This document shows positions 41,437-49,179 of a DNA stretch of 64,000 bases, one piece after another. A model generated the notes under the pieces. The model did no database searches and was not told the origin of the DNA. It saw nothing but the letters and a program-made list of their open reading frames with translations. The stretch is from the NCBI GenBank assembly GCA_016793165.1, contig JAEULA010000006.1, forward strand, positions 1 to 64,000, read 5' to 3'. Source of the stretch: Alphaproteobacteria bacterium (GTDB lineage: Bacteria > Pseudomonadota > Alphaproteobacteria > CACIAM-22H2). A program made the position numbers and the translations under genes. Each line of letters starts with the position of its first letter. Position 1 is the first letter of the stretch.

Positions 41437-42477
41437 TCAGCCGCCGGCCGGTCGCGCGGCGATCACGCCCCGGGTCCGCGCGCGGACCTCGGGCGTGGCA
41501 AGGCACGAGGCGACGGTCTCGTATCCCGCGGCACCGGGATACGGGGCGACGCGCACCGGCGGGCTGTGATTGGCCGGGCAGAGGATGATCGCCTCGTCCG
41601 CGCCGACGGCGTCGAGCTCGAGGATGGCCGTGGAACGGGTCAGCATGAACAGCGGCCGCGATGCCGTCGCGCGGCGGCGGAGATGCGCGCTCAGCGCCTC
41701 CTGAGACGGCGCGTCCAAGCCCTGCTCGATCATGTCCACGACGAGGACGCGCGGGCCCTCGGCCTCCAGCCCTGCGAGCAACGCGGTCATCGGGTCGGAC
41801 GGCACGGCGCCGTCCTCGACGAGCCATGCCAGGGCCCGATCGACGCGCGCTCGCAGCGCCGGGTCGGCCTCCAGGCGCTCTATCCACGACGTGCCATCGG
41901 GCATCGTGCGGTCGAGATCGAGGAACGCGGCGCCCGGCAAGGTCTCGCAGAGGCGCCGGGCGAGCCGCGTCTTGCCGCTGAAAAGGGGTCCCACGATGTA
42001 GTTGAGCGGCCTCACGTCGCGCAGTTCGAAGCGCTCGCCGCCCCAGGGCCAGGGCAGGTCGAAGGCGACGACGACATCGCTTTCGCCCGGCTGCGCCTGG
42101 AGCCGGGCCAGGTCCCCGATGGTCGGCGTCTGGCCGCGCGCGAGGCGCTCGCGCGTTCGGCCGATCCGCTCGACGACGCCGGCGAGGTGGCGCATGCGCG
42201 CCTCCAGCGTCGCCTGGTGGTCGGCGAGGGCGCGTTCCATGCCGGCGGGGTCGCCGTCGCGAACGCGCGCGATCTGCGCCAGGCTGAAGCCCAGGGTGCG
42301 CAGGGCGACGATGTCGGCCGCTCGCGCCATCTCCGCCGGGCCGTAGGCGCGCCAGCCGGCCGCGGAGCGGACGGGCGCGATCAGGCCGCGCTCCTCGTAG
42401 AGGCGCAGCGCCTTGGCCGAGACGCCGAGCCTCTCGGCTGCATCGGACGGGTTCAGGAATCCGGCAGGGACGGCCAC
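41437..42477 (-). CDS. MerR-type regulator fused to a P-loop ATPase domain
   Basis: A 346-residue fusion. Residues 8-75 form a MerR winged helix (AAERLGVSAKALRLYEERGL ... GFSLAQIARV), then a dimerisation helix (about 80-115). From about residue 140 there is a nucleotide-binding domain with Walker A GPLFSGKTRLARRL, Walker B RVLVVDMIEQGLD and a later FMLTRSTAI strand, similar to ABC/AAA-type ATP-binding proteins. The start is GTG at 42477 with GAGGTG upstream. A MerR-style promoter with a 19-base spacer lies in front. The ATPase half replaces the usual small effector-binding domain. Confidence 0.82.
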   Translation of the reverse strand: MAVPAGFLNPSDAAERLGVSAKALRLYEERGLIAPVRSAAGWRAYGPAEMARAADIVALRTLGFSLAQIARVRDGDPAGMERALADHQATLEARMRHLAGVVERIGRTRERLARGQTPTIGDLARLQAQPGESDVVVAFDLPWPWGGERFELRDVRPLNYIVGPLFSGKTRLARRLCETLPGAAFLDLDRTMPDGTSWIERLEADPALRARVDRALAWLVEDGAVPSDPMTALLAGLEAEGPRVLVVDMIEQGLDAPSQEALSAHLRRRATASRPLFMLTRSTAILELDAVGADEAIILCPANHSPPVRVAPYPGAAGYETVASCLATPEVRARTRGVIAARPAGG

Positions 42478-42507
42478 GAATCACCTCGCGCGCTGCGATG
42501 GTCGATG

Positions 42508-42538
42508 CTTATCGAGGCTGCCCCGGGGGCCGGGTCAA
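42508..42538 (-). promoter_or_regulatory. MerR-style promoter with 19-bp spacer
   Basis: Read on the minus strand: TTGACC (42538-42533), 19-base spacer containing CCCCCGGGG, GATAAG (42513-42508). The 19-bp spacer with a central dyad is the hallmark of promoters that MerR proteins activate by DNA distortion. It lies 31 bases before the MerR-ATPase start, consistent with autoregulation. Confidence 0.5.
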
Positions 42539-42623
42539 TAGGGCGTTCGCGCCGCCGGGTCCCGCGGCGGTGGCGACGCGCCGTCGGCCGTCGCGCCGCC
42601 CCGCGCTCGTCCCGGTCGGCCGG

Positions 42624-43277
42624 TCAGAACTTGCGGTACTTGAGATAGGCTTCCTGCGGATCCATGCCGCCCAGGATCGCCGTGCGGACCCTGTTCTCGG
42701 TGCTCGCCACCGCCTCGGTCTTGGCGACGACGTCGGCCGCCATCGCGGCCGGGATGACGACGATGCCGTCGCCGTCGGCGAGCAGGTAGTCGCCCGTGCA
42801 GATCGTCACTTCGCCGATGGTGATCGGCTCGGCGAAGCGGTCGGGGATCCACCGGCCGACGATGTCGGTCGGCGTGTAGAAGCGGCAATAGACCGGAAAG
42901 CCGATCGCGCGGGTCAGGTCGACGTCGCGCGCGCCGCCGTCGACGACGTAGCCGCGGACGCGCTTGAGCTGCAGCGCGTTCGCGGAGAGCTCGCCCATCA
43001 GCGCGATCCAGTCGTTCTGCGGCTGGCACACGACGATGTGGTCGCCGGGCGCCTTGGAAAGCAGGCCCGTCCAGGCGAGCAACGTCTCGTCCGCGCTGCG
43101 CGTCCGATCGACATGGCCGCTGACCGTCCAGACGCGGCCCGCCAGCGTCGCTTGCGCGGGATCGATCGCGCGGATGCCCGGCGGCAGCACGCAGCGCTCG
43201 TGGCCGAGGCCGCGCAGCACGTCGTGCACGGCGGACGTGTAGAGCTTGCCCAGCCGGGCCACCAGATCGTCGGTCAT
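42624..43277 (-). CDS. RraA-family protein (HMG/CHA aldolase-like)
   Basis: A 217-residue protein of the RraA fold, whose members are 4-hydroxy-4-methyl-2-oxoglutarate aldolases/oxaloacetate decarboxylases or RNase E inhibitors. The signature GYVVDGGARDVDLTRAIGFPVY carries the metal-binding region R-D, and GDYLLADGDGIVVIPAAMA is the usual core. The presence of the G-x-R-D motif favours an enzyme. It begins 26 bases after the ABC ATPase stop on the same strand, so it likely shares its transcript. Confidence 0.88.
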   Translation of the reverse strand: MTDDLVARLGKLYTSAVHDVLRGLGHERCVLPPGIRAIDPAQATLAGRVWTVSGHVDRTRSADETLLAWTGLLSKAPGDHIVVCQPQNDWIALMGELSANALQLKRVRGYVVDGGARDVDLTRAIGFPVYCRFYTPTDIVGRWIPDRFAEPITIGEVTICTGDYLLADGDGIVVIPAAMAADVVAKTEAVASTENRVRTAILGGMDPQEAYLKYRKF

Positions 43278-43303
43278 TGTCGTCTCCCCCTCGTCGTGAT
43301 GTC

Positions 43304-44350
43304 TCAGGCGGGCAGCGCCCAGCCGTCGAGAATGCGAACGGCCATGGTCGTCCCCTCGGCGACCGGCGTGCGGATGTCGAGTCGCAGCCGGACCGCGTCG
43401 GCACCGAGCGGCACCACGTCGATCTCGTAGCCGCCGCCGCGATAGAGGCTACGATGGACGCGCACCGGGATCGCCGCGGGCGAATCGCCGGGTACCGGCG
43501 CCAGATCCTCGGGCCGCAGGCAGAGTTGCGCGGGGCCGGGTCGCGCGGCGGCGGGCATCCGCGCCGCGATCTCGCGGCCGAACACCTCGACACGGCCCGG
43601 GCCGCGGATGTTCGCGGGCACGATCGCCCCGCGGCCGATGAAGCCGCCGACGCGCGCGTCGCACGGCTCGCGATAGAGCTCGGTCGGCGCCGCGGACTGG
43701 ACGATGCGGCCGTCGAACATCACCGCGACGCGCGTCGCCAGCGCCATCGCCTCCGACTGGTCGTGGGTGATGTAGATCGTGGTGAGCCCGGTGCGGGCAT
43801 GGGCGCTGCGGAACTCCTCGATCATCGCCGCGCGCAGATGCGCGTCGAGATTTGCCAGGGGCTCGTCGAGCAGCAGCACGTCGGGCGACATCGCGAGGCA
43901 GCGCGCGAGGGCCACACGCTGGCGTTGCCCGCCCGACAGCTCGTTGGGCTGCCGCGCGCCGTGCTGGGCGAGCCCGACGAGGCCGAGCGCCGTGTCGACG
44001 CGCGACTGGCGGTCGGCGGCGGCGATGCCGGCAATCTCCAGCGCGTACCCGACATTGCGCGCCACCGACATGTGCGGCCACAGCGCGTAGCTCTGGAAGA
44101 CGACGCCGACGCGACGCTCCTCCGGCGGCACGACGCCGCGGCGGCTGGCGACGACGCGTGCGCCGAGCGCGATCTCGCCGCCGTCCGGGCTCTCGAACCC
44201 GGCCACGAGCCGCAGCAGGGTCGTCTTGCCGCAGCCCGAGGGGCCGAGCACGGCGAGGAACTCGCCCTGCGCGACCTCGAGATCGACGGCGTCGACGGCG
44301 GTGGTCGCGCCGAAGCGCTTGACCACGCCGCGCAATGACACGCCGGTCAC
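43304..44350 (-). CDS. ABC transporter ATP-binding protein (FbpC/PhnT-like)
   Basis: A 348-residue importer ATPase with Walker A GPSGCGKTT, Q-loop VFQSYALWPHM, signature LSGGQRQRVALARCLA, Walker B LLLDEPLANLD, H-loop YITHDQSEAMA and a C-terminal TOBE domain (LCLRPEDLAPVPG). It is the expected partner of the binding protein and fused permease at 37553-40318, although it sits on the other strand. The GTG start at 44350 overlaps the rppH stop by four bases (GTGA), so it is translated with the housekeeping operon. Confidence 0.9.
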   Translation of the reverse strand: MTGVSLRGVVKRFGATTAVDAVDLEVAQGEFLAVLGPSGCGKTTLLRLVAGFESPDGGEIALGARVVASRRGVVPPEERRVGVVFQSYALWPHMSVARNVGYALEIAGIAAADRQSRVDTALGLVGLAQHGARQPNELSGGQRQRVALARCLAMSPDVLLLDEPLANLDAHLRAAMIEEFRSAHARTGLTTIYITHDQSEAMALATRVAVMFDGRIVQSAAPTELYREPCDARVGGFIGRGAIVPANIRGPGRVEVFGREIAARMPAAARPGPAQLCLRPEDLAPVPGDSPAAIPVRVHRSLYRGGGYEIDVVPLGADAVRLRLDIRTPVAEGTTMAVRILDGWALPA

Positions 44351-44865
44351 GGGGCGGCCTCGGGGCCGGAGCGGGCGACGGCGAAGCGGGCGAATTCCGC
44401 GGCCACCGCTTCGTAGAGGGGGCGCTTGAAAGGAACGATCAGCGCCGGCGTGTCGGCGAGCGGCACCCAGCGCCAGGCGGAGAACTCCGGGTGCTTGGAG
44501 GCCGCGAGGTCGATATCGGAGTCGTCGCCGGTGAAGGCAAGGGCGAACCACTTCTGCAACTGGCCGCGGAAGCGACCGCGCCAAGCCTTGCCCACGAGAT
44601 GGCGGGGAAGATCGTAGGGGATCCAGTCGCGGCTCTCGCCGAGGATCTCGGCCGTGCGGATGCCGGTCTCCTCGAGCAGCTCGCGCCGGGCGGCCGCACG
44701 CGGGGATTCGCCCTTGTCGATGCCGCCCTGCGGCATCTGCCAAGCCTCGGCCGTGGTGTCGATGCGCCGGGCAACGAAAACGAGGCCGGCGCGGTTGAAC
44801 AGGGCGATGCCCACGCCACGCCGATACGGCAAGGTGGTCGGATCGACGCGCGGAGCCCTGGGCAT
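44347..44865 (-). CDS. rppH: RNA pyrophosphohydrolase
   Basis: A 172-residue Nudix hydrolase that removes pyrophosphate from RNA 5' ends to start mRNA decay (or hydrolyses dinucleoside polyphosphates). The Nudix box GGIDKGESPRAAARRELLEETGI spans about residues 47-69 with all catalytic glutamates. PYRRGVGIALFN near the start and KWFALAF are RppH/IalA features. It is the last gene of the gpmI-envC-ctpA-yibQ operon before the coupled ABC ATPase. Confidence 0.93.
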   Translation of the reverse strand: MPRAPRVDPTTLPYRRGVGIALFNRAGLVFVARRIDTTAEAWQMPQGGIDKGESPRAAARRELLEETGIRTAEILGESRDWIPYDLPRHLVGKAWRGRFRGQLQKWFALAFTGDDSDIDLAASKHPEFSAWRWVPLADTPALIVPFKRPLYEAVAAEFARFAVARSGPEAAP

Positions 44866-44884
44866 CGGTCGGGAAGCGGAGAAC

Positions 44885-46549
44885 CTAGCGGTTGCGTTGC
44901 CGGTTCAGTACCGCAGTGATCGGGGCGAGCGCGATACCTTTCGCTTCCAGGGTCGTCGACCAGATCGACAGGCGCTCGAAGCTGAGCGCGAGCGGGCGAA
45001 CGATCGCGACTGCCGTGCCGGTGTCGCGCGCCAGCTTCTCCAACTCGGCCAGGCGCTGGTCGATCGCCTCGCGGGTCGGGTCGGCGTCGATTTCGCGATC
45101 GACGCTGGCCCGCGGCAGGCCGAGCTCGCCGGCCAGGCGCGCGGACGGGGTGCGCGGGCCGCCCTGGCGGTCGACATAGAGGACGCCGCGATCGCGCAGC
45201 GAGGTCAGGATCGGGCGCAGGGCCGGCTCGCTGGCGGCCGCTCCCATGAAGCTCGCGACCCCGACATAGCCGGTGGCGCGGCCGAGCGCCCAGTCGAGCC
45301 GACCGAGATTCTCGGCACCCGGCGTCGGCTCGGCCTGCGACGGTCCGCCTGCCACGGTCGCCGCCGCCGAGGTCGGCGATTCGAGGGGCAGGTGCATCAG
45401 CACTTCGTGACCGGCGCGGCGGGCGAGATCGACCCAGCGAGTCAGGCCGTCCGCGAAGGGGCTGAAGGCGAGCGTGATCGTCCCCGGGAGGTAGTGGATC
45501 GCCTGATCGGTCGGGGCCGGAGTCAGGCCCAGATCGACGACGACGATGGCGATGCGCGGCCGGATGTCGTTGCGATCGAAGGGGCGGGCGAAGCGCATCC
45601 AGGCGGCGCCGGCGGCGGGAACGGTGGCGGCCGCGGACTGGGCGGCGAAGCCGTCGGGCGGCGGCACCGGCCGTGCGACGCTCACATTGCGCGCCTCGGG
45701 CAGCGGCGGCAGCGGAATGGTGGCGCCGACGGAGGCGGTCCGAGGGGCCGGGGGCGGGTGGACGATCCGTGCGCCGCTGCCGGGCGCGGCGGGCGCGTCC
45801 TGGCGGGCGACGATTCGCGGCGCGCGCGGCTCCGGCAGGCGCGGCGCGGCGGGGCGTGCGCGCGGCGCCGCCGGCGGCGGCTGCGGGACGCTGCCCGGGA
45901 GGGCGAGCGCCGGCTCTTCGTCCTCCGGCTCGTCGCCGGGCTCGGGCACGGTCGGCATCGCAGCGGTCACCGACGGCAGCGCGGCGACGACCTGCCCCAT
46001 ACCGATGGCGCCGGTCCAGGTCGCGGTCGCGGGGGCCGGTGGCGGCGCCGGCAACGGCTCGCCGAAGGGGCCGACATCGATCACCGGGGCGTTCAGGGTC
46101 GCGACCAGCCCTGCGATCGACGCCGCGGTGTCGTCGGGCACGACCGGCGCGCCCAGCGCCGTCTCGCGGACATCGGGCGGCAGGTTGGCGCGGGGCGGCG
46201 GCGGTGGCGCCGCAGGAATGATCAGGCGGGCGAGCCCGCGGCTCAGCACGCGCAGGCTCGAATCGGCTGCCGGTTCGCGCTCCACTCCGCCGAGCGGGAC
46301 GGCGTGGACGAAATCCCCGGGCGGCGCGGCCTCGTTGTCGAGCAGCGCCGTGGCGCTCAGGAAACCGACGAGGCTGGCGCCGAGAAGGGCCCAGAGCGTG
46401 GGCAAGGCGCCGCCACGGGACCGACGCGGCGCCAGGGCAGGCGGCAATGGCTGCGGCACATGTCCCGGTGGCGCCGGCAGGGCGAGCGGCGCGGGCGCGC
46501 GCCGCTCGACCAGTCGGAGGCTTCGGGTATAGCCATGGGCGCTAGCCAT
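44885..46549 (-). CDS. divergent polysaccharide deacetylase (YibQ/DUF610) with long Pro-rich segment
   Basis: A 554-residue protein. After a cytoplasmic N-terminus a membrane anchor (LPTLWALLGASLVGFLSATAL, about residues 49-69) is followed by some 260 residues of Ala/Pro-rich periplasmic linker. A C-terminal YibQ domain follows (IAIVVVDLGLTPAPTDQAI, LMHLPLE, VLYVDRQG). The usual first Asp of the I-D-D-L-G motif is Val here, so deacetylase activity is questionable, as in many family members. ctpA lies immediately upstream, envC one gene further; together they point to a role in cell-wall remodelling. Confidence 0.88.
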   Translation of the reverse strand: MASAHGYTRSLRLVERRAPAPLALPAPPGHVPQPLPPALAPRRSRGGALPTLWALLGASLVGFLSATALLDNEAAPPGDFVHAVPLGGVEREPAADSSLRVLSRGLARLIIPAAPPPPPRANLPPDVRETALGAPVVPDDTAASIAGLVATLNAPVIDVGPFGEPLPAPPPAPATATWTGAIGMGQVVAALPSVTAAMPTVPEPGDEPEDEEPALALPGSVPQPPPAAPRARPAAPRLPEPRAPRIVARQDAPAAPGSGARIVHPPPAPRTASVGATIPLPPLPEARNVSVARPVPPPDGFAAQSAAATVPAAGAAWMRFARPFDRNDIRPRIAIVVVDLGLTPAPTDQAIHYLPGTITLAFSPFADGLTRWVDLARRAGHEVLMHLPLESPTSAAATVAGGPSQAEPTPGAENLGRLDWALGRATGYVGVASFMGAAASEPALRPILTSLRDRGVLYVDRQGGPRTPSARLAGELGLPRASVDREIDADPTREAIDQRLAELEKLARDTGTAVAIVRPLALSFERLSIWSTTLEAKGIALAPITAVLNRQRNR

Positions 46550-46561
46550 CGCGCTCCTGCA

Positions 46562-47908
46562 TCAGTTCGCGGCCCGCTGGTTGAACAGCGCGAGGCCGCG
46601 CAGCAGGTCGAAGGCGCGGGCGAGCTGGTAATCCGCCGCGCCATCGGCGGGGACGGCAGCCTGCTCCTCGTCCTGCGGCGCCTGCTGCTGCTGCTGCTGC
46701 TGCTGTTGCTGCTGTTGCTGCTGGGGCTGCTGGGGCTGCTGCTGCTGCTGCGGCTGGACCTGGTCGTTGCGCAGGGCGCCGCGCAGATCCGCCTCGCGCC
46801 GGGCGCGCGGCTGATCGATCTTCTCGATGCGCGCCTGCTCGACGACGATGTCGGGATCGATGCCCTGGGCCTGGATCGAGCGGCCCGACGGCGTGAAGTA
46901 GCGCGCCGTCGTCAGGCGCATCGCGCCCTGGTTGCCCATCGGGATGATGGTCTGGACCGAGCCTTTGCCGAACGACTTGGTGCCGAGCAGGATCGCGCGG
47001 CGGTGGTCCTGCAGCGCGCCCGCGACGATCTCCGACGCCGAGGCCGAGCCGCCGTTGATCAGCACGACGACCGGCAGGCCGCTGAGCAGGTCGCCCGGCT
47101 TGGCATGGAAGCGCTGCGCCTCCTCGCTGCGCCGGCCGCGGGTCGAGACGATCTCGCCCTTGTCGAGGAACGCGTCGGACACCGCGATCGCCTGGTCGAG
47201 CAGGCCGCCGGGGTTGTTGCGCATGTCGAGCACGACGCCCTTCAGCTTGTTCCCCGTCTGCTGCTTGATGCGCTCGATCGCGTTCTTGAGCCCGGTCTCC
47301 GTCTGTTCCGTGAAGGACGTGATCCGGATGTAGCCGAGATCGCCCTCGGTGCGGCTGCGCACCGACTGGATGCGGATGACTGCGCGGGTCAGGGTGACCT
47401 CGAACGGCTCCTGCGCGCCGCGGCGGATCATCAGCTTGATGTTCGAGTTGACGGGCCCGCGCATCTTCTCGACCGCTTCCTGCAGCGTCAGGCCGAGCAC
47501 GGCATCGTTGTCGATATGCGTGACGTAGTCGCCGGACCGCAGTCCGGCGCGGGCGGCAGGCGTGTCGTCGATCGGCGACACCACTTTCACGAACCCGTTC
47601 TCCATCGTCACTTCGATGCCCAGGCCGCCGAACTCGCCGCGCGTCTGCACCTGCATGTCGCGGAAGCTCTTGGCCGTCATGTAGCTGGAGTGCGGATCGA
47701 GGGACGAGAGCATCCCGTTGATCGCGTCCTCGAGCAGCTTGCGGTCGTCCACCGCCTCGACATAGTCCGACCGGACCTTCTCGAAGACGGCGCCGAACAG
47801 ATCCAAGAGCCTATAGGTTTCGGAAGTGTTGCTTTGAGCGGCGGCGATTTGCGGCAGGGCGATAGAGGCGGCAAGGCCGAGGGCCGCCGCAACGCGAGAG
47901 AATTTCAT
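46562..47908 (-). CDS. ctpA: carboxy-terminal processing peptidase with polyglutamine tail
   Basis: A 448-residue periplasmic S41 protease. Signal peptide (1-25, AAALGLAASIALPQIAAAQ), N-terminal helical part, PDZ domain (about 88-175, GLGIEVTMENGFVKVVSPI) and protease core with S290, K315 and Q319 (GSASASE ... FGKGSVQ). Residues 386-409 are a glutamine tract with three prolines, encoded by CTG/TTG repeats on the plus strand (46675-46760). The ATG at 47908 overlaps the envC stop by four bases and has AAAGG upstream. It cleaves envelope proteins, probably controlling EnvC-type wall hydrolase activity. Confidence 0.94.
   Translation of the reverse strand: MKFSRVAAALGLAASIALPQIAAAQSNTSETYRLLDLFGAVFEKVRSDYVEAVDDRKLLEDAINGMLSSLDPHSSYMTAKSFRDMQVQTRGEFGGLGIEVTMENGFVKVVSPIDDTPAARAGLRSGDYVTHIDNDAVLGLTLQEAVEKMRGPVNSNIKLMIRRGAQEPFEVTLTRAVIRIQSVRSRTEGDLGYIRITSFTEQTETGLKNAIERIKQQTGNKLKGVVLDMRNNPGGLLDQAIAVSDAFLDKGEIVSTRGRRSEEAQRFHAKPGDLLSGLPVVVLINGGSASASEIVAGALQDHRRAILLGTKSFGKGSVQTIIPMGNQGAMRLTTARYFTPSGRSIQAQGIDPDIVVEQARIEKIDQPRARREADLRGALRNDQVQPQQQQQPQQPQQQQQQQQQQQQQQAPQDEEQAAVPADGAADYQLARAFDLLRGLALFNQRAAN
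46675..46760. repeat. CTG/TTG/GGG triplet repeat coding for polyglutamine
   Basis: A run of CTG triplets with interspersed TTG, GGG and CGG read as CAG/CAA/CCC on the coding strand inside ctpA. It encodes the Gln/Pro tract at residues 386-409. Such triplet runs are prone to length change by slippage, in frame here. Confidence 0.85.
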
Positions 47909-49179
47909 CCGCTTACCTTTCCATTCGGGGCCGCCAGCCAAGGGCCCGGGTCGATGGGCTGTCCGCTGCGGCGGAGTTCAACGTAGACCAGCGGCCTATC
48001 CGGGCCACCATTCGTCGCTGTCCCGACGGGTTCGCCGGCCCGAACCGCTTGTCCGGGTCCGACGTCGAGACGGCCCAATCCTGCAATGAGCCAATGATAT
48101 CCGTCGCTTGTTTCGACGATCAAGATAACGCCATAGCCGCGGAAAAGCCCGGCATAGGCGATCGTGCCGTGCCAGGGCGCGACGACGGTGGCCCCGGGGC
48201 TGGTCTGGTAGCTGAGGCCGCGCTCGGCCTGGCCACTGGGGCCGACGGCGCCCCAGCCGCGCAGCAGCTTGCCGTCGACCGGCGCCCGGGCCAGCCCGCG
48301 CGCGTCGCGGAAGGGGCGGTTCGGAACACTGAGCGCCGCCGCGGCAGCAGCCGCGGCGTTCGCCGCGTCCTGGCGCGCGCGCTCCGCCGCGTCCTGGCGG
48401 GCGCGCTCGGCGGCGGCCTTCTCGGCCGCCAGCTTCTGCGCGGCGAGCTTGTCGGCGGCGAGCTTCTCGAGGAGTTCGCGGATCGTGCCGAGTTCGCGCC
48501 CCATGCGGTCGGTGCGCACCGCCAGCGCCGCGCGCTCGACGTCGAGGGTGGCGACCAGGCGCGAGCGCCGCTCGATCAGCTGGTCGAGCCGCGCGCGTTC
48601 GCCGGCAAGGCGCTGACGCGAGCTGGCCAGGCTGGCGCGCTCCTGCGCGAGGCGGGTCTTCATCGCCGCCACCAGTTCCAGCTCCTTGCGCAGGCCGGCG
48701 GCCTCGCCGTCGAGCGCGGGCACGGCATGGGCGAGCAGGCGGCCTGCGCGCGCGGCGTCGAGCGGCGCCTGGTCGCGCAGCAGCAGCGCCTCGCGCGGCA
48801 CGCGGGCCAGGCGCTCGATCGCGAGCACGAGCTCGGCGAGGCGCTCGCGGCGCCGCGCGAGCGTGTCCTGGAGGTGCAGGTCCTGCGCCTCGGTCTCGGC
48901 CAGGCGCTGCTCCAGGCGCGCGACCTCCGCCTCCACCGACTGCAGCTCGGCCGCCGCGGCGGTGGTCTCGGATTGCAGCGCGTCGAGCTCCCGGACCAGC
49001 GCGGCGCGGTCCTGGAGCAGCAGCTTGTCGCGCGCCCTGGCGTCGTTGATCTGGCGCTCGAGCCGTCGTGCACGGCCCTCGCCGTCCTGCGCGGCCACGG
49101 GCCCACCGGCGACCGCGAGCGCCGCGATCACGAGCGTCGCGATCGCGAGCGAAAGGACGCCGCGGTCAGACCCGCGCAT
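47905..49179 (-). CDS. envC: EnvC-like murein hydrolase activator
   Basis: A 424-residue periplasmic protein. Signal peptide (1-30), a long coiled coil (about 35-270, ALVRELDALQSETTAAAAEL) and a C-terminal LytM/M23 domain. The zinc ligands are lost: the first His-x3-Asp is replaced by ERGLSYQT and the last His by Tyr in VYVELRR, as in the non-catalytic EnvC that activates amidases at the division site. It overlaps gpmI by 14 bases and ctpA by four, giving tight coupling. Confidence 0.92.
   Translation of the reverse strand: MRGSDRGVLSLAIATLVIAALAVAGGPVAAQDGEGRARRLERQINDARARDKLLLQDRAALVRELDALQSETTAAAAELQSVEAEVARLEQRLAETEAQDLHLQDTLARRRERLAELVLAIERLARVPREALLLRDQAPLDAARAGRLLAHAVPALDGEAAGLRKELELVAAMKTRLAQERASLASSRQRLAGERARLDQLIERRSRLVATLDVERAALAVRTDRMGRELGTIRELLEKLAADKLAAQKLAAEKAAAERARQDAAERARQDAANAAAAAAAALSVPNRPFRDARGLARAPVDGKLLRGWGAVGPSGQAERGLSYQTSPGATVVAPWHGTIAYAGLFRGYGVILIVETSDGYHWLIAGLGRLDVGPGQAVRAGEPVGTATNGGPDRPLVYVELRRSGQPIDPGPWLAAPNGKVSG

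Noticed and set aside
37553..44350. Simple ferric iron ABC transporter
   Set aside because: The binding protein lacks the tyrosine pair and the operon contains an HD oxygenase and GNAT rather than iron-related genes.
44654..47986. 1110-codon plus-strand frame with a polyleucine run
   Set aside because: Shadow of yibQ and ctpA; the Leu run is the complement of the polyglutamine codons.
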